Positions 1 through 5,661 of a stretch of 7,973 bases of DNA are shown in pieces. The position numbers were made by a program, and so were the translations under genes. The DNA lies in assembly GCA_023416175.1 (NCBI GenBank), contig JAEZIE010000289.1, forward strand, positions 1 through 7,973, in the 5' to 3' direction. The notes below the pieces were generated by a model. That model searched no databases. It was not told where the DNA came from and worked only from the letters and a program-made list of their open reading frames with translations. This DNA comes from Bacillota bacterium. Lineage in GTDB: Bacteria; Bacillota; Clostridia; Christensenellales; CAG-138. Position 1 is the stretch's first letter. Every line of letters starts with the position of its first letter.

Positions 1-50
1 ACTGCCGCCAATAACAGGGACAGAATTTTTTTGCATGCTCTCTCTTTCAT
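1..50 (-). CDS. Start of a secreted or lipid-anchored protein (partial)
   Basis: Only the first 17 codons lie in the window. Read on the minus strand from ATG at 50-48 they give MKERACKKILSLLLAAV: a short positive N-region (K2, R4, K7, K8) followed by a Leu/Ala-rich hydrophobic core. That is the beginning of a Sec signal peptide. The start is supported by a strong Shine-Dalgarno, GGGGAGG on the minus strand (61-67), 10 bases upstream. A second ATG at 36-34 in another frame has no comparable site and would not give a signal peptide. The mature protein is outside the window, so its function cannot be named, and whether a lipobox follows is not visible. It lies downstream of the two-component operon in the same orientation but behind a terminator, so it is probably a separate transcription unit. 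Confidence 0.6.
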   Translation of the reverse strand, partial: MKERACKKILSLLLAA

Positions 51-290
51 TGATTGGTTTCCTCCCCGCTCGATTTTGAGAATGTTTGCACGTTATTGCT
101 CGATCTGCTTTCGAGCACGCCGGCACCACGGCGGGTGATACTCTTATTGCATCTCTAAGACGTATTAATTTCGTACTGCTATCTTGCAGGAGCTGGCGAT
201 GACAGATTGCTCCTTGTATCTCTTTCCCGACTTTGTCCTCATCCTAGCAGAGGGCAATCACAAAATCTCACAAACCTTGCGCCTTGCAGA
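51..290 (-). other. Leader/intergenic region of the left-edge gene
   Basis: About 240 bases with no convincing ORF separate the left-edge signal-peptide gene from the terminator of the response-regulator gene. Two short inverted repeats can be seen: GCTCGA (98-103) with TCGAGC (111-116) around a 7-base loop, and CGCCG (118-122) with CGGCG (129-133). A further GCTCGA copy lies at 68-73, next to the Shine-Dalgarno. No clear -35/-10 pair and no riboswitch class could be recognised. The promoter of the left-edge gene is presumably here. Confidence 0.4.
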
Positions 291-291
291 C

Positions 292-333
292 AAAAAAACC
301 GCCTTGGAAAGGGATACTCCATTCCAAAGCGGT
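292..333 (-). terminator. Rho-independent terminator after the response regulator
   Basis: The segment 298-309 (ACCGCCTTGGAA) pairs with 322-333 (TTCCAAAGCGGT), with one C-A mismatch and a 12-base loop. On the minus strand it is followed by seven T (the A run 292-298). It lies 15 bases past the TAA of the response-regulator gene and ends the kinase-regulator operon. A T-rich tail on the plus side (333-337) could make it bidirectional. Confidence 0.85.
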
Positions 334-347
334 TTTTCTCGTTCTAT

Positions 348-1454
348 TTAGCGTTTTAGTCGTTCATAGTGCTCTCGGTAACGGGCTGCGGGTTTCAGTT
401 GCAGTTCTTTTTTCAGAATGCGGGCATACTGCTCATACCGCATCAAGTAACAATCGCGGTTGCTGTTTTGCAGGGCCAGGTCAAGCAGAAGTGCATGCGC
501 TTCCACGCATAGGGCGTTCCGCCGTACCAGTACAGTCAGCACACGTTCCGCTTCCGCAAGGCGGCCCGCCGCAATCATTACGTTACCAAGCCCGAGCGCG
601 ATACGCTCGTACTCGGTCTCCGCTTCATCGGCATTCTCACCGATCCAATTAAAACTCTCCTTTTCAAGATACGTTCCCCTGTAGAGAGCAAGCATACGCT
701 CCGCTTCCAAAGCATTCTGCCCGGTAATCACGGCGTTCTCCCGTGCAAAGCGCATAAAATCAGTATAGTCGCAAACGCTGGGCGCGATCATGAGCGCGTT
801 GTCCTCCGTCAGCCGGATAAATTTGCGTTCCGGGTCAAGCATAACCAAAAGGCTTCTGAGCCGATGAATCGTCATGTACAGGTTGTGAACGGTATTTTTG
901 TCGTCCTGCTCGTCAAACAGTGTGCGCAACATTTCCGCCTTAGAAGCGGGAGAGCCGTTCCGGCCAATCAGGTACAAAAAAAGTTCCCTGACCCTGCGGG
1001 TACCCCATTTGATCTCCACTTCGCAGGAAATTTCAAACGGACCGAGACAGCGGATGGTAAGCGCACATTTCGCTCTTCCTTCCGGGTGAAGCAATGCATA
1101 TTGCCTGCGCAAATGGGTGATGCAGTCATCCAGCTTTGCCTGCCGGGCAGGTTTTAATAAAAAGTCCAACGGATGCGCGCGGAATGCATCCAGCGCATAT
1201 TGCGGATGGGCCGTGACAAAAATGACCATGATGCTGGGGTAGATCTGTTGGATACGCAACGCCAGCTCGAACCCGTCAAGCTTAGGCATGTCGATATCCA
1301 GAAAAACCACGTCAGGCGCACATTCCGAAATTCGTTCGAGTGCCTTCCGGGAGTCGGTGTCCATACCCGCAAGCTCTACATCGGGATATTGTTTGAGCAG
1401 CCAGGCCAGCTCGTCCAGGCAAGGCCTCTCGTCGTCAATGAGCCACGCCTTCAT
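348..1454 (-). CDS. Response regulator with SARP/BTAD-like output domain
   Basis: This 368-residue protein has a CheY-like receiver domain at residues 1-115. The acidic pair is D7/D8, the expected phosphoacceptor is D53 (FLDIDMP), the switch threonine is T81 (VTAH) and the conserved lysine is K101 (LLKP). Residues 133-230 (ALTIRCLGPFEI...) look like an OmpR-type winged helix, as in the SARP family. Residues 235-368 form a helical BTAD-like region with TPR character. The architecture suggests a cytoplasmic transcription factor. The ATG overlaps the TAA of the kinase frame by one base (TAATG), so the two genes form an operon and are expected to be cognate partners. Its own AAGGAGG (1468-1474) is 13 bases upstream, rather far, which suggests reliance on translational coupling. 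The targets are unknown. All receiver residues are present, so this gene looks intact. Confidence 0.9.
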   Translation of the reverse strand: MKAWLIDDERPCLDELAWLLKQYPDVELAGMDTDSRKALERISECAPDVVFLDIDMPKLDGFELALRIQQIYPSIMVIFVTAHPQYALDAFRAHPLDFLLKPARQAKLDDCITHLRRQYALLHPEGRAKCALTIRCLGPFEISCEVEIKWGTRRVRELFLYLIGRNGSPASKAEMLRTLFDEQDDKNTVHNLYMTIHRLRSLLVMLDPERKFIRLTEDNALMIAPSVCDYTDFMRFARENAVITGQNALEAERMLALYRGTYLEKESFNWIGENADEAETEYERIALGLGNVMIAAGRLAEAERVLTVLVRRNALCVEAHALLLDLALQNSNRDCYLMRYEQYARILKKELQLKPAARYREHYERLKR

Positions 1455-1651
1455 TATTTTATCGCCGCCTCCTTGCAGGGGATTTCAAAATAGACCTCAC
1501 ACCCGCCGCCCTCCGGTACAAGGTAGACAAGTGAGGTCCGGTACAATCGAGACAAACGGCGGTTGATGTTTTCGATGGCCACCCCCTGCCGTGCCGACAC
1601 GGATAGAGTACACAATCCGACGCCGTCATCGCGCACGCCGATACGTATCTA
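1454..1651 (-). pseudogene. C-terminal remainder of the kinase ATPase domain after in-frame TAG
   Basis: After the TAG at 1651-1649 the same frame continues without interruption for 64 codons and ends at the TAA overlapping the response-regulator ATG. The segment contains the ATP-binding G1 box (RDDGVGL, D550-D551-G552-V553-G554 in read-through numbering) and a G2-like stretch (GVAIENINRRL). It ends with the last HATPase strand (EVYFEIP). This is therefore the missing end of the kinase rather than a separate gene. A GTG at 1636-1634 could in principle restart translation, but I see no well-placed Shine-Dalgarno. Without these residues the kinase cannot bind ATP. Confidence 0.8.
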
Positions 1652-3277
1652 GCCGCCTTTGACTCCCCTCGCGTAGACCGTAACGGTGCCGCCGTCTTCT
1701 TTCTCGCGCAGGCCATGTATGAACGCATTTTCGACCAGTGGCTGTAATATCAGAGGCGGCAGCAGAAAATCCTTCATATCAATACGGTATTGGGCACGAA
1801 GCTTGTCTCCAAAGCGGGCCTGCTCCAACGCAACGTAGGCGTGAACCAACTCCAATTCCTGTGAAATAGAAACCAGTTCGTCCCGCTCATAATCGTAGAA
1901 GCCGCGCAAATAGGAGCTGAAATCCACCAGCAATTCGCGTGCCCGTTCTGGATCGGAACGCGAAATCGAGATGATGGTGGTCAGTGCGTTATGGATAAAA
2001 TGCGGGCGTATCTGCCCTTTCAGATGGGCGATTTCCAACTCGTACGCCCTTCGGTAACGCATGGCAACCACAGCCATCTGCGCGACCACGAATATCATGT
2101 ATTGAAATGCCGAGGTATCCAGCAGATAATACCCGGTTGAATTATCCGGCAAAAAAAGTCCGTAGAAAATGAGAGACGAGGTCAGCGCCATAGGAAACAG
2201 CAGCAGCGGCGCACCCTGGCGGCCCTGCCACGCCGCCCGAACCAGATGAACCGTTACAAGGACCATTGCCAGCAGGAGGATGTAATTCATCGCCCGGTGA
2301 GCAAATGTTGTGATATCGGGCGGAAAGAAAAGGATAAACAGCGTAGCCGCTGTAGTATAGGCAAACAAGATACCAACCTGCCACCTTGGGACCAGCCGTC
2401 CGTAGGCAAGATAGAGGAAATACAACAGCAGAAACTCTGCCCAGGGCGTGCATAAAAGGTAAAGGCGCGACAGCCATACCGCTGATATATCGGGAAATAT
2501 GGTAAACAGCGTGCCTCCAATGATGGACAGGCGTAGCAGGATATCGGCAGCAAGAATGGACAAAACCAAGGCTTCTTTTTCTCTGCGCTGCGCAAGAAAG
2601 AAGAGGAGAAAGAACAGGCAGGAGATCGTCTGCACCGTCATGGCGTAGGTAACTACATTGGAGAGCTGCCGGTCATAGGCTAAAACCTGCGCAAAGGTCC
2701 CAAGCATGACCGGCTCCAGCATGCCGCCGGTTCCGTATAAGCTGTTGCTTACCTGCATCACCAAATCAAAGCTATCTGACGCAGGGGCAAACGAGGCAAG
2801 CTGAGGCAGGTAGGTTGAGGCCGGAGCGGACAAATCGTCGCCAAAACTTCCGTTTTGCGCGATGAGAACGCCGTCAATGTACAGCCGATAGACATTTTTC
2901 ATGTCCTTGATACGTACGCCATAGATCTCGCCCACCTGAGCGCCCGTTACGTGGACCCGATAGGTTGCCTTTCCTTTTTCGGGCAGGTTCACCCCGTCGA
3001 TTGTATACTGACTCCATTTGTCGGGAGCATTGACGAGAATGGGCGTCCGGCCGCTCTCCTTGATCTGTTCGTTGCTCAACAGGCTGTTCCAATAAAACTC
3101 CCACTGACCGCTCACGGCAAACGCCTGCTTCTTGTTCCAATCCTCCAGATGAAGCATGCCGTTTTGAGCCTGGGGCATCCGGCTGCCAGCAAGCCGTGCG
3201 GGAATGAAAAGCCCCGCAATTACAAGCAGGGCAATCAGCACGGGCAGGGCCGTTCTGGCAAATCTTTTTAAAACCAT
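1649..3277 (-). CDS. 7TMR-DISM sensor histidine kinase, truncated by in-frame amber codon
   Basis: The frame from ATG 3277 gives 542 residues before a TAG; read through, the full protein would be 607. The layout is an N-terminal membrane anchor (12-31), then an extracytoplasmic beta-rich domain at about 40-200 (GQWEFYW, TYRVHV, YRLYIDG). This resembles the 7TMR-DISM extracellular sensor domain. About seven membrane helices follow (roughly 207-229, 235-258, 266-291, 300-320, 328-347, 355-376, 388-407). The next part is a His_kinase (PF06580-type) region with H426 in GQIRPHFIHN and an N box at ENAFIHG (N517). The ATPase G boxes come only after the stop. The Shine-Dalgarno GGGAG is 8 bases upstream of the ATG. 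The gene is first in an operon with the response regulator. The ligand is unknown. As read, the protein can bind a signal but should lack kinase activity. Confidence 0.85.
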   Translation of the reverse strand: MVLKRFARTALPVLIALLVIAGLFIPARLAGSRMPQAQNGMLHLEDWNKKQAFAVSGQWEFYWNSLLSNEQIKESGRTPILVNAPDKWSQYTIDGVNLPEKGKATYRVHVTGAQVGEIYGVRIKDMKNVYRLYIDGVLIAQNGSFGDDLSAPASTYLPQLASFAPASDSFDLVMQVSNSLYGTGGMLEPVMLGTFAQVLAYDRQLSNVVTYAMTVQTISCLFFLLFFLAQRREKEALVLSILAADILLRLSIIGGTLFTIFPDISAVWLSRLYLLCTPWAEFLLLYFLYLAYGRLVPRWQVGILFAYTTAATLFILFFPPDITTFAHRAMNYILLLAMVLVTVHLVRAAWQGRQGAPLLLFPMALTSSLIFYGLFLPDNSTGYYLLDTSAFQYMIFVVAQMAVVAMRYRRAYELEIAHLKGQIRPHFIHNALTTIISISRSDPERARELLVDFSSYLRGFYDYERDELVSISQELELVHAYVALEQARFGDKLRAQYRIDMKDFLLPPLILQPLVENAFIHGLREKEDGGTVTVYARGVKGG

Positions 3278-3353
3278 GCCAAGTTCTCCCTAAGCGCATC
3301 CGATAGCAAATGTGTTGTTTTTTGGGCCATATGTGGAAGTTTAAACCAACATC

Positions 3354-3382
3354 AGTATATATGGTTCCAACAGTTGATGCAA
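3354..3382 (-). promoter_or_regulatory. Promoter of the kinase-regulator operon
   Basis: On the minus strand, TTGCAT (3382-3377), a 17-base spacer and TATACT (3359-3354) make a good vegetative-type promoter. Transcription would start near 3347, giving a leader of about 70 bases before the kinase ATG at 3277. Confidence 0.65.
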
Positions 3383-3407
3383 CCGACGATGAAATTCGAC
3401 CTAACGC

Positions 3408-3430
3408 AAAAAAGCCCGATTGGGCTTTTT
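3408..3430 (-). terminator. Bidirectional terminator after the SleB-type hydrolase gene
   Basis: A perfect hairpin, AAAAAGCCC (3409-3417), loop GATT, GGGCTTTTT (3422-3430), lies 10 bases past the hydrolase TAA at 3440. The minus-strand T tract is the A run 3408-3413. The structure is symmetric and would also work on the plus strand. Confidence 0.85.
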
Positions 3431-3439
3431 ATGCAACGA

Positions 3440-4666
3440 TTAACGATATTTCTTCAAGTATTTTTCCGGACCGAACGCTTTGATCAGCGCCTTAATGGTA
3501 CCGGGGCCTGCGACGCCGTCCGCTTCCATTTTGTTATCGTTCTGAAACTCGATGATAGCCTCCTTGGTCGTCATGCCAAAATAACCGTCGGCCTTGACAT
3601 CGTATCCCAGTTGGTTGAGCATATATTGGACGCGGGATGCCCGTTTGCCGGGCTTGCAGCCGTATTGCGGCCATTTGAACGTGCGCTCGAACAATGCCGG
3701 GGGGATGTCTCCGTTTCTGTTTCGTCCGCTATAGCTCTCCCGGTAAAAGCAATGCCCACCTATCTTTATATAAAAGCTGTGTCCGCCCCAATCCTCCCCT
3801 TCCGGCCGTTCGGAGTTAAAGAAGTAGACGTCCTGTGGGATAACCCAAACCTGGTCCTGAAGCACCCGCTTTGCAGCGGATTTGCATGACGAGTTTGGCC
3901 GTATGGAAGATGAATAACCGGTAAACTGGCCCGGCGCCTTGATGACTTCCTCTATGGTCTCCCCGGGATATCCACGGGACAGCACGCGGTTCATCACAAC
4001 GTTGCCGACCGCGATTTTCCCTTTTGTCGATTCCCCGCGCGCTTCCCCGTATATAAGCTGCGCAAGCAGGTAGAGGTCATTCTCGGTGTACTCATAATAG
4101 TTGGAGGAATACCCCATATCGTTATAATACTGGTCCGCTTCTACCATGTAAAAGTCTACCAATTCGTCCACATTGATCGGCGCAGACGTAGGCTCCGGCG
4201 TGGACACAGGTGTGGGCTCCGGTGTGGGCTCAGGCGTGGGCTCCGGAGTCGGCTGGAGAGCTGGATCTAGGGTAGACGCAGACGCTACACCACCTGCCTC
4301 AGTGCCAAGTGCAACTGCAGACGTGGGCACAGGGGGCAGCATACCATCCTCAGACACAAGAAGGATGGATGACCCGGTAGCGGACAGGTTGGGTATTCCA
4401 TGAAAAACAGGCTGGCTTCCCTTCCATGTAACAATCTTATTCTGAGCAACAAAATTTGATATGGTTGCCTGATCGCTTTCACTTTGTTCATTGACGGCTG
4501 CGGGCGCTTTTTTAAGAACGCCTGTAAGGAAAAGCGTCGCTACGGTCAGTACGCAGCCGATGCCCGCAATCCAGGCGGTACGGCGCAGTTTCCTGCGGCG
4601 CCTTGTTTTTCCCAAGAGCTTAGCGGGCTGGCCTAATGGATTTATTAACATATTCGAACGTTTCAT
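3440..4666 (-). CDS. Membrane-anchored SleB-family cell-wall hydrolase with C-terminal peptidoglycan-binding domain
   Basis: This 408-residue protein has a very basic cytoplasmic start (KTRRRRKLRR, 20-29) and one membrane helix (about 31-50). A low-complexity stretch is followed by a Pro-Thr-Glu linker (139-160). The Hydrolase_2 (SleB/CwlJ-type) domain spans about 196-310, with LIYGEARGE containing the expected catalytic glutamate E208, VAVGNVVMNRV, and PGQFTGY. A PG_binding_1-like domain follows at about 342-398 (VQYMLNQLGY, ADGYFG, IIEFQ, ADGVAGPGTI). SleB-type enzymes cleave cortex or cell-wall glycan strands. In typical SleB the binding domain comes first, so this order is unusual and the enzyme need not be the true germination SleB. 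The start is supported by AAGGAG (4677-4682) 10 bases upstream; an ATG at 4671 meets TGA after one codon. It is divergent from tlp. Confidence 0.88.
   Translation of the reverse strand: MKRSNMLINPLGQPAKLLGKTRRRRKLRRTAWIAGIGCVLTVATLFLTGVLKKAPAAVNEQSESDQATISNFVAQNKIVTWKGSQPVFHGIPNLSATGSSILLVSEDGMLPPVPTSAVALGTEAGGVASASTLDPALQPTPEPTPEPTPEPTPVSTPEPTSAPINVDELVDFYMVEADQYYNDMGYSSNYYEYTENDLYLLAQLIYGEARGESTKGKIAVGNVVMNRVLSRGYPGETIEEVIKAPGQFTGYSSSIRPNSSCKSAAKRVLQDQVWVIPQDVYFFNSERPEGEDWGGHSFYIKIGGHCFYRESYSGRNRNGDIPPALFERTFKWPQYGCKPGKRASRVQYMLNQLGYDVKADGYFGMTTKEAIIEFQNDNKMEADGVAGPGTIKALIKAFGPEKYLKKYR
4187..4252 (-). repeat. Tandem repeat encoding the Pro-Thr-Glu linker of the hydrolase
   Basis: Roughly 12-base units related to GTGGGCTCCGGT (plus-strand reading) are repeated with small changes. 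They encode PTPE-type repeats at residues 139-160 of the hydrolase. Such linkers in cell-surface proteins are extended and hold the catalytic domain away from the membrane. Repeat number is likely to vary between strains. Confidence 0.75.
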
Positions 4667-4778
4667 TTCATGCAGTCTCCTTGCTGCCTATAATCTTTAA
4701 CAAGAAAAGGATGACACATACATCAAAGCCTGATCTTGTATAGTTTTTATCGGCCAGCTTGTTGCATCCGGTTGTCCA

Positions 4779-4787
4779 ATTATACCA
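4779..4787 (-). promoter_or_regulatory. Possible promoter -10 element for the SleB-type hydrolase
   Basis: On the minus strand TGGTATAAT (4787-4779) is an extended -10 element about 110 bases upstream of the hydrolase ATG. Read as CATGGTA (4789-4783) it also matches the sigma-G -10 consensus CATnnTA. No good -35 of either class is seen at the right distance, so the sigma factor is undecided. Confidence 0.35.
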
Positions 4788-4863
4788 TGCACTTGTTCGG
4801 AATGGTTTGAATTTTATTGAAACATCTTGAGAAGTATTTCCCAACCCGATAAAAACGCAGCCC

Positions 4864-4894
4864 GGATAGTCAACATGTTCGTCGTACCATTTTA
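4864..4894 (+). promoter_or_regulatory. Sigma-G-like promoter of tlp
   Basis: GGATAG (4864-4869), an 18-base spacer and CATTTTA (4888-4894) match the B. subtilis sigma-G consensus (GnATR, about 18 bases, CATnnTA) at all fixed positions. Forespore expression is what is known for Tlp in Bacillus. The start site would be near 4900, about 50 bases before the ATG. Confidence 0.6.
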
Positions 4895-4951
4895 AGCAGT
4901 ACATAGAGCGCGCCGTTGGGGCGCACAATACTATCAAAAAGGAGTGATCAT

Positions 4952-5194
4952 ATGAAAGACCAGAATACCAATAAGCCCGATGATCGGAGCGATAATGTGG
5001 CGAGAATCCAGAAAAACATCGATATGACGATCCATAACATCGAAGCCGCTGAGGAAATGATTGCAAAAACGCCTGATGACAAAATGAAAAAGACGCTTTC
5101 GGAGAAAAACGAAAGGCGAAGGGATGCCCTTGATGGTATGCGCAACGAAATCCGTGATGAAGCCAACGCCCAGGATAAATGGAACGACAAATAA
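4952..5194 (+). CDS. tlp: Small acid-soluble spore protein, Tlp family
   Basis: This 80-residue hydrophilic protein has the Tlp signature along nearly its whole length: PDDRSDNVARIQ near the N-terminus, TIHNIEAAEE in the middle, then EKNERRRDALDGMRNEIRDEA. In B. subtilis Tlp is a minor small acid-soluble spore protein made in the forespore. It is predicted to be almost entirely helical. The ATG at 4952 is chosen because GGAG (4941-4944) lies 7 bases upstream; the frame could extend to a TTG at 4916, but that lacks a ribosome binding site. The gene has its own sigma-G-like promoter and a strong terminator, so it is monocistronic. It is the best evidence that the host forms endospores. Confidence 0.92.
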   Translation: MKDQNTNKPDDRSDNVARIQKNIDMTIHNIEAAEEMIAKTPDDKMKKTLSEKNERRRDALDGMRNEIRDEANAQDKWNDK

Positions 5195-5252
5195 AACTGT
5201 AGCAATTTTCGGCTCATCCTAGATGCTTCATCCATAAATGAATGTACGAAAA

Positions 5253-5279
5253 AGCCTCGGAGTTTCCGGGGCTTTTTTT
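5253..5279 (+). terminator. Rho-independent terminator of tlp
   Basis: AGCCTCGGA (5253-5261) pairs with TCCGGGGCT (5265-5273), nine pairs including one G-T, around a 3-base loop. Seven T follow (5273-5279). It lies about 60 bases past the tlp stop codon. Confidence 0.88.
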
Positions 5280-5392
5280 GCTTCGATCTATGTTTTCTAC
5301 TATCCCGGTATATTGGGTGAAAACCTGCGCAATAAACCTGCCAAATGGAAACAATATATACGTTTTTTAATAGAATAGTATATACCCGTCAT

Positions 5393-5403
5393 AAGGAGGT
5401 GAT
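5393..5403 (+). promoter_or_regulatory. Full-length Shine-Dalgarno of the Cys-Arg-Thr micropeptide
   Basis: AAGGAGGTGAT is complementary to the 3' end of 16S rRNA over all 11 bases. GGAGG ends 8 bases before the GTG at 5408 and 6 bases before an out-of-frame ATG at 5406. The AT-rich stretch upstream (about 5351-5385) probably holds the promoter, but no confident boxes can be assigned. Confidence 0.7.
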
Positions 5404-5407
5404 TCAT

Positions 5408-5506
5408 GTGTCTATCTTTGGACGTAGGTGTTGTTGCTGCTGCTGTTGCTGTCGCCGTCGTCGCCGCCGTCGTCGGCGCACCACCACCACAACCACCACC
5501 ACATAA
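5408..5506 (+). CDS. Micropeptide MSIFGRR-Cys8-Arg9-Thr8, function unknown
   Basis: A 32-codon frame starts at GTG 5408 and reads MSIFGRR, then eight Cys (5429-5452), nine Arg (5453-5479) and eight Thr (5480-5503), then TAA. Within the 25 homopolymer codons the first two bases never change, while the third alternates (TGT/TGC, CGC/CGT/CGG, ACC/ACA). This is what selection on the protein leaves, and a plain triplet microsatellite would not show it. The Shine-Dalgarno is perfect. The overlapping frame from ATG 5406 (37 codons to TAG 5519) uses the same site but would read a Val/Ala mixture with varying second positions. I do not recognise a family. A Cys run followed by an Arg run suggests metal or disulphide chemistry plus anion or nucleic-acid binding, but this is speculation. 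Lying between tlp and another unknown gene, it may be a spore protein. Confidence 0.6.
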   Translation: MSIFGRRCCCCCCCCRRRRRRRRRTTTTTTTT

Positions 5507-5544
5507 GCACATATGTTAGATTATAAGCATCCTTTTGGATTCGG

Positions 5545-5566
5545 AGGCCGGGTTTTTATCCGGCCT
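5545..5566 (+). terminator. GC-rich hairpin downstream of the micropeptide, possible terminator
   Basis: AGGCCGG (5545-5551) pairs perfectly with CCGGCCT (5560-5566) around an 8-base T-rich loop, 38 bases past the micropeptide TAA. No long T tract follows (TGCCTTGTCC), so it would be a weak terminator or simply a 3' stabilising hairpin. Confidence 0.4.
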
Positions 5567-5598
5567 TGCCTTGTCCCTGTTTCATGCAGTCTCATCTG

Positions 5599-5632
5599 GC
5601 ATAAAGTTCAATCCAATTCCATATGGTATAAT
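5599..5632 (+). promoter_or_regulatory. Promoter of the 162-residue unknown gene
   Basis: TGGTATAAT (5624-5632) is a perfect extended -10 element 29 bases before the ATG at 5662, with no good sigma-A -35. The same DNA also fits a sigma-G promoter: GCATAA (5599-5604), 17 bases, TATGGTA (5622-5628; one mismatch to CATnnTA). Either reading places the start near 5638. Confidence 0.55.
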
Positions 5633-5661
5633 GCAATTTAAACAGGTCTGGAGAAATAAAA

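Noticed and set aside
1..36. Alternative start at 36-34 on the minus strand (MQKNSVPVIGGS)
   Set aside because: Its upstream site is weaker than the GGGGAGG serving the ATG at 50, and only the ATG at 50 frame gives a signal-peptide-like sequence.
284..652. 122-codon plus-strand ORF opposite the response-regulator end
   Set aside because: It runs through the terminator hairpin and antisense to the regulator; it has no ribosome binding site and a composition typical of a shadow frame.
1649..1651. Pyrrolysine or general TAG reassignment
   Set aside because: TAG serves as the ordinary stop of the gene ending at 6150. No Pyl machinery is in the window, so there is no positive evidence.
2142..2595. 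Overlapping ORFs within the kinase membrane region
   Set aside because: They are alternative frames of the seven-helix segment, without independent start signals.
4668..5066. 132-codon minus-strand ORF overlapping tlp and its upstream region
   Set aside because: It lies opposite tlp and its promoter, has no clear Shine-Dalgarno and shows an unlikely composition, so it is a shadow frame.
5429..5503. The triplet tracts as a non-coding microsatellite
   Set aside because: Substitutions in a neutral repeat should hit all three positions; here 25 codons vary only at the third.
5300..5512. 70-codon minus-strand ORF through the Cys-Arg-Thr tracts (Gly/Thr/Ala-rich)
   Set aside because: Its apparent Gly, Thr and Ala runs are the complement of the triplet tracts. 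The plus frame alone shows purely synonymous variation and has the perfect ribosome binding site.
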